From assembly GCF_001456025.1 (NCBI RefSeq), contig NZ_LMTZ01000024.1:1-48468 (forward strand): a stretch of DNA of 48,468 nucleotides. The letters run 5' to 3'. How positions within the stretch are numbered: position 1 is the first letter of the stretch; each line of letters starts with the position of its first letter. The DNA is from Mastigocoleus testarum BC008. GTDB taxonomy: Bacteria; Cyanobacteriota; Cyanobacteriia; Cyanobacteriales; Nostocaceae. The translations under genes and the position numbers were made by a program. Under the pieces are notes generated by a model. The model was not told the DNA's origin. It saw only the letters and a list, made by a program, of their open reading frames with translations, and ran no database searches. Shown here piece by piece: positions 18,648 through 28,183 of the stretch.

Positions 18648-19372
18648 GTTTAAAAGCAGTTTTATTTGATTTCAATGGCATCATCATCAACGATGAAATG
18701 ATTCATCGCCAACTCACGGAGGAGATGTTATTAGCCGAAAATCTTATCATCCAACCGGGTGAGTTTGAAAAAGTTTGTTTGGGAAGAAGTGACAGAAGTT
18801 GTTTTCGGTCGTTGCTAGAAAATCGCGGACGCTTAGTTAGCGATGAATATTTAGCTAAGTTGCTCGCTCAGAAAACTAATAACTACGCAAAGATGTTAGG
18901 AAAGGTAGAAGAACTACCTTTATATCCTGGGGTTAAAGAGCTAATATCCCAAATCAATTCCAATGACTTACGTTTGGGCTTGGTTAGCGGAGCACTGCGC
19001 AAAGATATTGAACTTGTTCTGAAACGGGCTAATTTAACTCAATATTTTGAGGTTATTGTCTCTACCGATGATGTTACAACTAGCAAACCAGAGCCTGATG
19101 GTTATTTGCTAGCATTAAAACTTCTAAATGAAAAACATCCTGGACTTGAACTAAAACCATCGGAATGCTTGGTTATTGAGGATAGTCCTGCTGGGATTAA
19201 ATCGGCGAAAAATGCTGAAATGCAGGTAGTTGCTGTGGCTAATACCTATCCATTCCATATGTTGCAGCGTCAGGCGAACTGGACGGTAGATTATTTAAGC
19301 GATCTAGAATTAGAACGGATCAAATCTTTTTTCGAGGGGAATGTAGAATCTGGTGGTGAAGAACCTGAATAA
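18644..19372 (+). CDS. HAD-superfamily hydrolase, beta-phosphoglucomutase-like
   Basis: 242 aa. The nucleophile D9 lies in FDFNGIIIND, where the usual second acid of the DxD motif is Asn (N11). Motif II Ser is in LVSGALRKD, motif III Lys in KPEPDGY and the motif IV acids in VIEDSPAGIKSAK. The helical cap between motifs I and II is of the beta-phosphoglucomutase or phosphatase type. Loss of the general acid/base at N11 could change the reaction from ordinary phosphatase chemistry. It overlaps the methyltransferase gene by four bases. Confidence 0.85.
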   Translation: MSLKAVLFDFNGIIINDEMIHRQLTEEMLLAENLIIQPGEFEKVCLGRSDRSCFRSLLENRGRLVSDEYLAKLLAQKTNNYAKMLGKVEELPLYPGVKELISQINSNDLRLGLVSGALRKDIELVLKRANLTQYFEVIVSTDDVTTSKPEPDGYLLALKLLNEKHPGLELKPSECLVIEDSPAGIKSAKNAEMQVVAVANTYPFHMLQRQANWTVDYLSDLELERIKSFFEGNVESGGEEPE

Positions 19373-19499
19373 AAGTATTTTGAACATTTTCAGATTTAAT
19401 TTTCAGATTGTATACACAATTTAGGTGCACATCATCTAAAATCGAATATGAATCTAAAATCAAGTATATTCTAAGTATATAACTTCAAAAATCTAACTT

Positions 19500-19572
19500 G
19501 GGGAATTAGCTCATTTGGTAGAGTGCTGCGATCGCACCGCAGAGGCGAGGGGTTCGAATCCCCTATTCTCCA
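19500..19572 (+). tRNA. tRNA-Ala (anticodon CGC)
   Basis: Complete cloverleaf: acceptor GGGGAAT / ATTCTCC with the G3-U70 pair that marks alanine tRNAs; D arm GCTC/GAGT; anticodon stem CTGCG/CGCAG with loop ATCGCAC (anticodon 19533-19535); T arm AGGGG-TTCGAAT-CCCCT; discriminator A at 19572. The CCA end is not encoded (ACT follows). A HIP1 octamer GCGATCGC (19528-19535) spans the anticodon stem and loop. Confidence 0.95.
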
Positions 19573-19574
19573 CT

Positions 19575-19899
19575 TGTACTGTAGAGCGACAAATTAAATG
19601 TCCGTGGCGACACATTATTTGCCCCTTTACAGTTGTCGATTAACTGATTATATGGGCTCTTGGCAAATTTTGGAAATGGGCATACTTTTGAAAAAACGAC
19701 ACTTAATCTGTTATTGATTTGTCAAAATTTGGGAATGGGCAATTTTGAGAAAAAGACACTTGTTTTGTTAAATATTTCTCAGGGTTAAATATAAACTATA
19801 AAGGCTATAACCCTTGTTATATAATGCTTACAACCTTTATAGTTCCGGCGAAATTAATTTGTTAATAACGACATGTAACTTACTTAATCGACAGTAGCA
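19575..19899. mobile_element. Probable miniature remnant of a Tn7-like (CAST-like) transposon next to tRNA-Ala
   Basis: Starting two bases after the tRNA, TGTACTGTAGAGCGACA begins a series of GACA-bearing boxes: 19586-19602 (GCGACAAATTAAATGTC), 19606-19623, 19696-19713 and 19753-19770. The last two lie in an imperfect direct repeat of about 50 bases. On the far side, GGCGAAATTAATTTGTTA (19847-19864) and TTAATCGACAGTAGCA (19884-19899) mirror them, and the outer ends share TACTGT as inverted repeats. Multiple TnsB-type boxes, a TGT end and a position just after a tRNA are features of cyanobacterial type V-K transposons. No transposase, cas12k or CRISPR repeat is inside, so this would be a deletion remnant or solo ends. 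No target duplication was found. Confidence 0.45.
19794..19844. repeat. Inverted repeat, 11-base arms
   Basis: AACTATAAAGG (19794-19804) and CCTTTATAGTT (19834-19844) are perfect inverted repeats with a 29-base spacer. They lie inside the proposed transposon remnant and downstream of the minus-strand rca gene. No T-run is present. Confidence 0.75.
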
Positions 19900-19936
19900 T
19901 TGCTATATCTCTAGATTTTAGGTATTTGGAAAAGTG

Positions 19937-21340
19937 TTACAGGCTGCCAATTTTACCATCGGGACGTTGGATAATTGTTTCCATCACCCGCAGGTTTACT
20001 TTATGGTCAATTCCAACTAGACGGATGTAATCTTTAGTATGCTCGACTAAACACTGTTCTAAAGTTGCGATCGCATTTTCCATGTCATCAATGGCGTGGG
20101 TCGAAAAACTTCTCCAACCACCGGTTGCAAAGCGAATTTGATCTACATAATCTATCCCGATATGATGTCCGGAAGCAAGAATATCACGCATTTGGTTGAT
20201 CGCTTCTGGAGTAACACGGGTAGTTGTTAGTTGTCCGTGATGAATATCGCCATTATTATAAGTACGGTAATAAGGTTGGATACCTTCACTTATATTTTTA
20301 TGACTCACTTCATTGTAAATTTCATTCTTAAAACCATTCCCCGACTGCTCGGGAATAGATTGAAAATTAGTAATAACTTGAGCTTCTAGGGGTGCTCGAT
20401 CAGTAAATCTAGCTTCATGATTTGGTGCAGGTATGGGTATAAAATTAGCTTGAGAGCGTAAAGCTCCACGATTATACTCATGGACTAAGCGTGAATCATC
20501 CACGAGTTTTTGTTGCTCAACCATTAAGTTACCCATCTCAATTAAATGGGGCAAACTAAAATTAGGTTGTCTAAAGTCAGGGGGAGCATCAGCACTGTTT
20601 ACCACCCGTGAAGATACCCGCTCTATACCGATGTCATGGATAAAATTACGGATTTGTTCGTCATAAATGCGCGATCGCAACGCTCCAAAGAAATCAATTG
20701 CTTGGTTTGCAAAAGTATCGACTAGCTTTTCCACATCTGTGTGGGAAAGTCCATCTTCACCGAAAATTCCTCCAACGATGCCAATTTTATCATCGCGATC
20801 AGGGTGCCAATAAAACTTCTCCATCCGTCCATCCCGAATTAACGGTGCATACAAGGTAGAGAAATCGTTACCGGTGACAATAATTGGCACTCGCTGTAAT
20901 GGATTGGAATCATAACTACCGGGTAATTGCACATCAGTGGGATTATCGGCAATATTCATTAAAGTAGCATTAACTAACTGAGTATTAACCGTATATTGTG
21001 TCCCTTCATCAAAACGTCCCGCACCCGCATCCAAATCATTAATCATTAGCACGCACATTTTACCGCGCACCTTAACTAATTCGGCTGTTTCCCGATAGCG
21101 TAGGCGAATCAAACGCGCTGGGTCACCAGCATCAGGACTTTCTAATTCACCACCAGAAATATGAGTTACCTCCACACCCATTCTTTCAAAAACTAACTCA
21201 CACTGGAATGATTTTCCTTCACCTTTGCGTCCATGAACACCCAAAATCAAAGGAACTCGGACTCCAGGGAGCTCGAGGAAATTTTTGGTGATATGAACAG
21301 CAAGTTTATCTAAAAAACGGGGAGATATATAGTAACTCAT
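19937..21340 (-). CDS. rca: RuBisCO activase with C-terminal RbcS-like domain
   Basis: 467 aa AAA+ ATPase. The family removes inhibitory sugar phosphates from RuBisCO active sites. Walker A is GRKGEGKS (37-44), with the Walker B-type segment CVLMINDLDAG near 100-110 and a sensor region IIVTGNDFSTLYAP. After a flexible linker (about 300-370), residues about 375-467 resemble the RuBisCO small subunit (SSUL, as in CcmM), including GIDYVDQIRFATGGWRSF. This is the usual cyanobacterial arrangement, thought to recruit the enzyme to RuBisCO or carboxysomes. rbcLXS is not nearby. Expected in the cytosol or carboxysome. Confidence 0.93.
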   Translation of the reverse strand: MSYYISPRFLDKLAVHITKNFLELPGVRVPLILGVHGRKGEGKSFQCELVFERMGVEVTHISGGELESPDAGDPARLIRLRYRETAELVKVRGKMCVLMINDLDAGAGRFDEGTQYTVNTQLVNATLMNIADNPTDVQLPGSYDSNPLQRVPIIVTGNDFSTLYAPLIRDGRMEKFYWHPDRDDKIGIVGGIFGEDGLSHTDVEKLVDTFANQAIDFFGALRSRIYDEQIRNFIHDIGIERVSSRVVNSADAPPDFRQPNFSLPHLIEMGNLMVEQQKLVDDSRLVHEYNRGALRSQANFIPIPAPNHEARFTDRAPLEAQVITNFQSIPEQSGNGFKNEIYNEVSHKNISEGIQPYYRTYNNGDIHHGQLTTTRVTPEAINQMRDILASGHHIGIDYVDQIRFATGGWRSFSTHAIDDMENAIATLEQCLVEHTKDYIRLVGIDHKVNLRVMETIIQRPDGKIGSL

Positions 21341-21902
21341 GAATCCGTAAATAATTAGCCCTCTTAAAATAATGTTAAGTTCTTATGGTTACTCGTGCCC
21401 GTATATTTTTATTTTGGTTCGGATTAGTGTACTTCGAGGGTTAATCAACAGTAGCAACAATATTGGCTGACAATATAATCTTTCCCAGTCAATACACCTT
21501 AAGGAGAAGAGAGGTTAAATCTTTGGATATAGAAATTTGGGAAGTTAATTAATTATTATCAGTATGAGAAGAATCTAAAATCCACACTAATTGTTAGTAG
21601 TAAATCAATGTGAGCAATACACTTTATCCGCTGAAACAGCCGATAGCTTCGCTATAATTGCCAACCATGAAAAGCTAACAGGATTTAATAGATTTTACTA
21701 AAAATAACCAACCTACGTATTGTTATACTATTTACTCCAAAAGCATGAATCAAACAGTTTGCAGGAAGTACTATAGATAGGTTTTATCTTTCCAAGAAAC
21801 CTGAAAAATATCAAATATTATCCAACTGGCAACAACATTATTGAGATTCCCCTAAAAATTCAGGCGTTGTTGTTTTAGCACCTTTATTAAAGTATTAACC
21901 CC
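21341..21902. other. Divergent intergenic region between rca and katA
   Basis: 562 AT-rich bases with promoters for both genes expected. I see no ORF or RNA gene, and no clear ribosome site in front of the katA ATG. Confidence 0.5.
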
Positions 21903-23408
21903 ATGGACAAGCATAATTCGGAAGAAAGCAAGATTCTCAGAACCAGAGATGGTTACCCTATTGCTGACAATCAAAACTCATTGACTGCTGGTCCTAGAGG
22001 TCCGGTAGCGATGCACGACTTCCATCTCTCCGAAAAACTAGCCCACTTTAACCGCGAACGCATTCCCGAACGAGTGGTTCATGCTAAGGGTGCAGGTGCA
22101 TTTGGTACTTTTACTGTTACAAATGATATTACCAAGTACACTAAAGCTAAACTTTTCTCAGAGGTCGGGAAACAAACTCCAGTCTTGGCTCGTTTTTCCA
22201 CTGTTGGTGGTGAAAAAGGTTCTGCTGATGCCGAGAGAGATCCTCGTGGATTTTCAGTCAAATTTTACACAGAAGAAGGTAACTGGGATATGGTTGGTAA
22301 CAACACTCCTGTCTTCTTCATTCGCGATCCTCTTAAGTTTCCTGACTTTATCCATACTCAGAAGCGGTGTCCTGCGAATAATTTGAAAGACCCGTACATG
22401 CGTTGGGATTACTGGTCCCAATGTCCTGAAGCGCTACATCAAGTAACTATTCTCTATAGCGATCGCGGTATTCCCCAAAGTCATCGTCATATGAATGGTT
22501 ATGGTAGCCATACCTTCAGTTTCGTAAATGATGAGAATCAAAGAATTTGGGTGAAGTTTCACTTTAAAACTTTACAGGGAATCAAAAATCTAACTGAAGA
22601 AGAAGCTACAGAAGTTAAAGCCAAAAATCCAGATAGCGCTACCGAAGACCTCTGGAATGCAATAGAGGAAGGTAATTATCCTAAGTGGCGCTTCTCCATT
22701 CAGGTAATGACTGAAGAGCAAGCCCAAAATCATCCCGATAATCCTTTTGACCTAACTAAGGTTTGGAAGCACAGCGATTATCCTTTAATTGAAGTGGGTA
22801 TTCTCGAACTCAATCGCAATCCTGAAAACTATTTTGCTCAAATAGAACAAGCAGCGTTTTCTCCAAGTGCGGTTGTACCTGGAATTGGTTTCTCTCCCGA
22901 TAAAACTCTAATCGCCAGGGTAATGACTTATGCTGACGCTCATCGTTATCGTTTAGGGACCAACTATCAACAACTACCTGTAAATGCACCTAGATGTCCA
23001 TTTTCTGATTATCAGCGAGATGGAGCAATGAACTATGGAAATAACGGTGGGAGTTTACCTAATTACGAACCTAACAGCAACCCCAACGCACCAAAACCTG
23101 CTCCAAATTATGCCGAACCGCCCCTATCATTAGGAGATGTTGCAGTCGACCGCTACGACCATAGGGAAGGAAATGACGACTATTCTCAAGCAGGGGATTT
23201 ATACCGTTTAATGAGCGAGGATGCAAAGGAAAGACTAACAGAAAATATCGCTAATAGTTTGGGTGAAGTTCCTGAAGATATTCAAAAGCGACAGTTATGT
23301 CAATTCTTCCGCGCTGATGTTGATTATGGTCGTCGAGTAGCTCAAAAAATTGGTATTGAGATTGATTTTTCCTCGCTTCCCAAAGAAGCACAGGCGGTAA
23401 CAACTTGA
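21903..23408 (+). CDS. katA: Heme catalase, small-subunit type
   Basis: 501 aa monofunctional catalase that splits hydrogen peroxide into water and oxygen. Catalytic His is H60 in [11 protein letters not shown], distal Asn is N133 in VGNNTPVFF, and the proximal heme-ligand Tyr lies in [12 protein letters not shown] (about 343). [13 protein letters not shown] and [18 protein letters not shown] are family signatures. Length and lack of a C-terminal flavodoxin-like domain place it among small-subunit catalases (clade 3 by general appearance). No signal peptide, so it is cytosolic. Many cyanobacteria rely on KatG or Mn-catalase instead. Ends in a good terminator at 23481. Confidence 0.95.
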   Translation: MDKHNSEESKILRTRDGYPIADNQNSLTAGPRGPVAMHDFHLSEKLAHFNRERIPERVVHAKGAGAFGTFTVTNDITKYTKAKLFSEVGKQTPVLARFSTVGGEKGSADAERDPRGFSVKFYTEEGNWDMVGNNTPVFFIRDPLKFPDFIHTQKRCPANNLKDPYMRWDYWSQCPEALHQVTILYSDRGIPQSHRHMNGYGSHTFSFVNDENQRIWVKFHFKTLQGIKNLTEEEATEVKAKNPDSATEDLWNAIEEGNYPKWRFSIQVMTEEQAQNHPDNPFDLTKVWKHSDYPLIEVGILELNRNPENYFAQIEQAAFSPSAVVPGIGFSPDKTLIARVMTYADAHRYRLGTNYQQLPVNAPRCPFSDYQRDGAMNYGNNGGSLPNYEPNSNPNAPKPAPNYAEPPLSLGDVAVDRYDHREGNDDYSQAGDLYRLMSEDAKERLTENIANSLGEVPEDIQKRQLCQFFRADVDYGRRVAQKIGIEIDFSSLPKEAQAVTT

Positions 23409-24100
23409 TAGTTCGAGATAATAGAATATTTATTTATGCGAACGCACCGCAAGTGATATTTTTTAGCAGATCATAACTTCAAATTCAGAGGGGATAGAAC
23501 TCCTCTGAATTTATTTTTTACAAGTGTGTGTAATTTTGTAATTAGGGCTTGCTGTTAAAAAAGTCCTTTGGTGGGGTTAGGGAACAGGGAACAGTTTTAG
23601 CCCCATTTTTTCAAATTTTTTGGACTGCAAAAAATTGCAAATGCAAGGTTTTAACCTTTATATACTTATTCTCTTGCACTTTTTTCCACAAAGATAGCTT
23701 GAAAAGCTTACAAGATAAGAGTTTTAAAGTTATTCAGCAGACCCTAATTAAGATTTTTCAGTACCTGTTATGCCAACTATTAGTTAAACATCATACATCC
23801 ACTTCAAAGTAAAGGTTTAAAGACCGAAATCATGTCAAAAGGATAAAATGTTAGCTTTTGTAGTCAACTTTCCTTATAAAGCCTGAATTCTTGGAGGTGC
23901 GGCTAGAATCACGAATAGGTTTTTAAGTCAAGCTTTTAGCATATTAAGTACCTAAGAGCCGTAATTAATAATTCGTAAATTATTTTCTGCAATTTTACGG
24001 AATCAAAAACACTTTTTTTGAATAAGAGTATGGGTAATTTACTTTTAAGAAACTAAATTTTGCTACGATCTCATTAGTGTCATGCATTTAGATTGATGTC
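23409..24100. other. Intergenic region after katA
   Basis: 692 bases. The katA terminator is at 23481-23519. A possible 87-codon reading frame at 23549-23812 has no recognisable motif and looks like chance. The segment from about 23565, starting GGGGTTAGGGAACAGGGAAC, resembles repeat-derived DNA. Just before the next gene, GTCATGCATTTA occurs twice (24079-24090 and 24098-24109), the second copy overlapping the start codon. Confidence 0.55.
23481..23519 (+). terminator. Rho-independent terminator of katA
   Basis: AAATTCAGAGG (23481-23491) pairs perfectly with CCTCTGAATTT (23502-23512). A T-rich tail (TTTATTTTTT) follows, 73 bases after the katA stop. Confidence 0.85.
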
Positions 24101-27100
24101 ATGCATTTAACACAAAAACGTCATATACAGAGATTATTTGCTCTACTTACAACTACTACGGTTTCTGTCTCATCCTTTTCTGGACTAGTGATGGGAAGCA
24201 CTTGGGGAAAGGAGGTTGAAGAAAGCAAGATTCTAGATTACGTGGAGAAGTTGGAGAGCATTCATGAATTATTATCACTACAAACTGAACTGGAAAGTTT
24301 TAGAGAACTTACCCCAGAAGCAGTTCCCGAATATGTCAAAAAATTGCGGAGCAAAGATGAGAAAGTACGTTTAACTGCTGCTGTTGTTTTGGGGTTTATG
24401 GGAGAAAACGCAGAATCAGCAATATCAGCACTCACTCAAGCCTTGGAAGATAAAGATACGCAGGTTCGTCGGTTTGCTGCTAATGCTTTGGGAAACATTG
24501 GAGAAAAAGCTGTAGATGCTGTACCAGAACTCACCAAAGCCTTGAAAGACGAGAATGCACTAGTTCGCACAAATGCAGCTAGCGCTTTGGGAAGTATTGG
24601 TGAGGAAGCAAAATCAGCAGTACCAGCACTTATCCAAGCTTTAAAAGATGAGAATACATCAGTTCGCACAAATGCAGCCAGCGCTTTGGGAAATATTGGT
24701 GAGGAAACAAAATCAGCAGTACCAGCACTTATCCAAGCTTTAAAAGACGAGAGTACATCAGTTCGCTCCTCCGCAGCTAGTGCTTTGGGAAGGATTGGGG
24801 AGAAAGCAGAGCAAGCGGTACCAGCGCTCACCAAAGCTTTGAAAGATGAGAATACACGAGTTCGCTTCTCTGCGGTGGATGCTTTGGGAAGGATTGGAGA
24901 GACAACAGAGTCTACAGTATTAGCACTCACCAAAGCTTTGAAAGACGAGAATACAGGAGTGCGTCAGCATGCAGCGAATACTTTGGGAAGGATTGGAGAA
25001 AAAGCAGCAGACGCAGTAAAAGCACTCACTCAAGCCTTAGAAGACGAGAATACAGGAGTTCGTCAGCGTGCAGCTAATGCATTAGGAAAAATTGGAGAAA
25101 AAGCAGCAGACGCAGTAAAAGCACTCACCCAAGCCTTAGAAGACGAGAATACACAAGTTCGCTCTTCCGCAGCTTATGCTTTGGGAATGATTGGAGAAAA
25201 AGCAGCATATGCTGTACCAAAACTTACACAAGCCTTGGAAGGCAAAGATACACAAGTTCGTATGCATACAGCTTATGCATTGGGAAATATTGGAGAAAAA
25301 GCAGTAGATGCTGTACCAAAACTTACCCAAGCTTTAGAAGACAAGGATACACGAGTTCGCCTAGGTGCTGCCTTTGCTTTGATAAAGATTGGTGAAAAAA
25401 GAGTATTAGCATTTAATGTACTCAGCCAAGCTTTGCAAGACAAGAATAAATCTATTCGCCCTCATGCTGTTAATGTTTTGGGAAGCATAGCTACAAACTA
25501 CCAAGATAAAGCAAGAGAATTATCTAATAAAGATTTGAATCGAGCCATAACCAACTTAGAAAAAGCTCAAAAGATTATAAATAACCCCAAACAGGATTTC
25601 AAATCCTCTCAGAAAGATGCTTTGAAACGCTCTCTTGATTTCCTCAAACAAAAAAGAGATTCCCGCTTTCAGGAACGCATCCTAGAATGGGTTGCTAAAA
25701 ATCCTTTGTTCACAGTTCTAATAATTTACCTTATTTTCTTCCCTACCCTGTGGCTAGGGATTTTCTATTTACGTCCTTTGTGGTTGTTAAGGGTAGATCG
25801 CGCACTAGAACCCCTGAGCGAATATCAATTACCTGATTTTTTAGGAAATGTAAATTTACCGATTAAAAGTTTATTACTACTCGAACCCTTTATTTATCGT
25901 CACAGAGTATTAGATGCATGGGTCGCAGAAAATATTGCAGCAGCAAAAGAAGGCTTTGAGAAAAAAGAGACAGTGCGCGATCGCAACACCCATATTCCCA
26001 TCCCAGTTATTCTTGATCGCAAAACAATCGGAAACTTTACAGGAAAAGATTTACAACCAATTTTCAATAAAACACGTGCAACTTTGTTAATTCACGGTGA
26101 AGGTGGTGCGGGTAAAACCAGTCTTGCTTGTCAATTGGCTCAGTGGGGGATGTCTGACGAGCCCACACAGCGTCTGTGCAAACATCAGATGTTACCAGTT
26201 TTAATTGAAGAAGAAATTGATAGTGTAGAGACCGAACGCAGTTCATCTCTACAGCAAACAATTTGTGGACAATTGCAAGCACTTATTGGTACAGCAAAAC
26301 CCATTCCCAACAAGTTACTCGAACACCTGTTGCGGGAAAGACGGATTTTGGTAATAGTAGACCATCTCTCGGAAATGAATGAGGCTACACGAAATCAAAT
26401 TCGTCCGGGAGATGCGGACTTTATTGCTAATAGTTTAATTATCACTTCCCGTCTGGAAGAAAGTCTTGATAGCGTACCCAAAACTGTAGTTAAACCATTA
26501 CGAGTGACTGGTAATAAACTTTCATCTTTTATGGAAGCATATTTAACCCAGCGAGGAAAACGCCAGTTATTTAACGATGCAGAATATTTTGATGCTTGTC
26601 GTCGTTTATCTTTGATGGTGGGAGAACGCAATATTACCGTATTGCTAGCTAAACTTTACGCTGAACAAATGATTGCTAATGTAGAAAAATTGCATGTAAA
26701 TACCCTACAAAATTCATACGCTACATCTTTACAAGGTTTACCCAATAATATTCCAGATTTAATGCTTGCTTATCTTAACGAACTAAATCGCGATACAGAA
26801 GAAAACGAACCGGATAACCGCACAGTGCAAAGGGATGCAAAAATTATAGCTTGGGAATGTCTCAAACAGAATTTTCGTTCTACCCATGCCAAACTTGATG
26901 ATGTCTTAATTGCACTGGATGAGAATAATGAGGTTGCTATAGCACATTTGGAACATTTAGAAAAAGATTTGCACTTAATTCAATTTGTTCAACCGGCACA
27001 AAATAAAATCCGTTTTGCATTGGATCCTTTAGCAGAATATCTTGCTGCTTTATATTTGATGGAATCTTACCAAGATAATGATAGGGAGTGGCACAAATTC

Positions 27101-27280
27101 ATCGCCAAAATTAATTTAATACGAGACAAAGCCGCAATTAAAGGTTTTCTGCTAGCACTACGGGACTGTTGTTTAGTAAAAGGTAAAGAAGCACGAGTTC
27201 CAAGCTTTGTTACAGATGAACTTGCAAAGCAAACTGGATTATTGAGCGAACAAAAACAGCAACCCGTTAAATATACTTAA
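24101..27280 (+). CDS. HEAT-repeat, transmembrane, NACHT-like NTPase
   Basis: 1059 aa. A basic N-terminus and hydrophobic stretch (about 10-35) look like a signal peptide or anchor. Residues about 85-470 hold roughly twelve 33-residue HEAT/PBS-lyase-like repeats with the core VRxxAAxALGxIGEKAxxAVPxLTQALxDxxT, encoded by near-identical 99-bp units. A charged region precedes one strong membrane segment (about 533-556). A STAND/NACHT-type NTPase follows: P-loop GEGGAGKTS (666-674), a Walker B-like strand [14 protein letters not shown], and [11 protein letters not shown] as the sensor-like strand. The end (about 960-1035) contains [20 protein letters not shown], common after cyanobacterial NACHT modules. 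The repeats would be outside and the NTPase inside. Family members act in signalling, immunity or cell death; the role here is unknown. Confidence 0.85.
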   Translation: MHLTQKRHIQRLFALLTTTTVSVSSFSGLVMGSTWGKEVEESKILDYVEKLESIHELLSLQTELESFRELTPEAVPEYVKKLRSKDEKVRLTAAVVLGFMGENAESAISALTQALEDKDTQVRRFAANALGNIGEKAVDAVPELTKALKDENALVRTNAASALGSIGEEAKSAVPALIQALKDENTSVRTNAASALGNIGEETKSAVPALIQALKDESTSVRSSAASALGRIGEKAEQAVPALTKALKDENTRVRFSAVDALGRIGETTESTVLALTKALKDENTGVRQHAANTLGRIGEKAADAVKALTQALEDENTGVRQRAANALGKIGEKAADAVKALTQALEDENTQVRSSAAYALGMIGEKAAYAVPKLTQALEGKDTQVRMHTAYALGNIGEKAVDAVPKLTQALEDKDTRVRLGAAFALIKIGEKRVLAFNVLSQALQDKNKSIRPHAVNVLGSIATNYQDKARELSNKDLNRAITNLEKAQKIINNPKQDFKSSQKDALKRSLDFLKQKRDSRFQERILEWVAKNPLFTVLIIYLIFFPTLWLGIFYLRPLWLLRVDRALEPLSEYQLPDFLGNVNLPIKSLLLLEPFIYRHRVLDAWVAENIAAAKEGFEKKETVRDRNTHIPIPVILDRKTIGNFTGKDLQPIFNKTRATLLIHGEGGAGKTSLACQLAQWGMSDEPTQRLCKHQMLPVLIEEEIDSVETERSSSLQQTICGQLQALIGTAKPIPNKLLEHLLRERRILVIVDHLSEMNEATRNQIRPGDADFIANSLIITSRLEESLDSVPKTVVKPLRVTGNKLSSFMEAYLTQRGKRQLFNDAEYFDACRRLSLMVGERNITVLLAKLYAEQMIANVEKLHVNTLQNSYATSLQGLPNNIPDLMLAYLNELNRDTEENEPDNRTVQRDAKIIAWECLKQNFRSTHAKLDDVLIALDENNEVAIAHLEHLEKDLHLIQFVQPAQNKIRFALDPLAEYLAALYLMESYQDNDREWHKFIAKINLIRDKAAIKGFLLALRDCCLVKGKEARVPSFVTDELAKQTGLLSEQKQQPVKYT

Positions 27281-27617
27281 GTACATTTACTCGCTTTCGG
27301 AAAAAATTTTACGATAACTGCATAAAAAATAAAAGTCATCCGTATTAACAATTAACGAGCTTGGAAACTCTATATTTTACGCAACTAGTGAGGTCTTAAC
27401 TTCTGGAACGTTTGACAAATCATCGTTTTTAGTAAATTTATCTTCTCCGAGGTGAAATTTATCTTCTCCAGGGTGATTTATCAAAGTTCTAAATAAATGG
27501 GTCACAATGTCAGAGTCAATGGACTCTGATTTTTTTTGGTCGCTTATATTGTGGTTTGGCTAACAGTGAAGTGATGTCGGTACTATTAATTAGTATCAAT
27601 TACTTTATAAACTTTGA
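27281..27617. other. Intergenic region with terminator
   Basis: 337 bases, no gene. Two tandem 21-base units of AAATTTATCTTCTCCGAGGTG type lie at 27434-27475, and a strong terminator at 27510-27537. Confidence 0.6.
27510..27537 (+). terminator. Rho-independent terminator
   Basis: TCAGAGTC (27510-27517) and GACTCTGA (27522-27529) pair perfectly around AATG, followed by eight T. It is about 230 bases past the NACHT gene stop, leaving room for a 3' UTR or a short RNA. Confidence 0.85.
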
Positions 27618-27986
27618 CTAACGAGTATTCGCAAATAAGAAATCAGGTAATTCAAGAACATGAAAGTAAAATAATCCCAAAATTAGGAATGTATAAGCCG
27701 TCGAACTTCCCAAACCCACCAATAAATCTTTCTTGAGGTTTCTTTCTTTCTGCTGTTCCACAAAAATATCTGTTACCCCCATTTGCATCATCAAAATGCC
27801 CAAAACGTTGGATATCCAGTAACCGATAATGGTAAAGGGTAAAAACAAATCTTGGGAAATCCAACTGACTGCATAACCAAAAAGATAAGCGATGGGTAGG
27901 TTAAAAAACAGGTCGTTCCACCAAGATAATGGTGAGAGCATATAACCCACACCCACAAAGACTAACCCCTTGATTTTTGTCAGCAT
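27618..27986 (-). CDS. Small membrane protein, conserved-looking, function unknown
   Basis: 122 aa with three or four hydrophobic segments (about 5-20, 28-45, 48-70 and 88-110). A charged stretch EQQKERNLKKD before the last one would be cytosolic. The pattern PLSWWNDLFFNLPIAY and the Trp/Phe-rich loops look constrained rather than random, supporting a real gene. No enzymatic motif is recognised. It stands alone and faces the NACHT gene tail to tail. Confidence 0.7.
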   Translation of the reverse strand: MLTKIKGLVFVGVGYMLSPLSWWNDLFFNLPIAYLFGYAVSWISQDLFLPFTIIGYWISNVLGILMMQMGVTDIFVEQQKERNLKKDLLVGLGSSTAYTFLILGLFYFHVLELPDFLFANTR

Positions 27987-28059
27987 TATTTCAAGCTTTA
28001 TTTATCTGCTATATCTATTTTTCAACTTTTGTTAACAACTGTAAAGGTCTTATTTGTAA

Positions 28060-28115
28060 ACAGGATTTACGTAAACTGAATTGTCATTGCGACGCAAGGA
28101 AGCAATCTCACTGAT
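28060..28115. repeat. Dispersed repeat fragment (GTCATTGCGAC type)
   Basis: CAGGATTTACGTAAACTGAA and then GTCATTGCGACGCAAGGAAG resemble the two halves of the element at the right edge of the window (CAGGACTTACGCAAAATGAA and GTCGCAATGAC). Confidence 0.5.
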
Positions 28116-28183
28116 TTTGGTATCATGAATTATTTTTCGGAATTCCTATTAATTAAACTAACCCATATTTTTTCATAGTACAG

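Noticed and set aside
19794..19844. Inverted repeat as a CRISPR repeat or tracr part of a type V-K system
   Set aside because: It does not resemble the V-K direct repeats I know (GTTT/GTTA start, GTTGAAAG end) and is a single hairpin.
23549..23812. 87-codon open frame after katA
   Set aside because: No motif, Phe/Lys/Leu-biased composition as expected from AT-rich DNA, and the start of the frame overlaps repeat-like sequence.
24436..24933. Minus-strand frame of 165 codons with repeated peptides
   Set aside because: It is the shadow of the HEAT-repeat units on the opposite strand; its periodicity copies the 99-bp unit.
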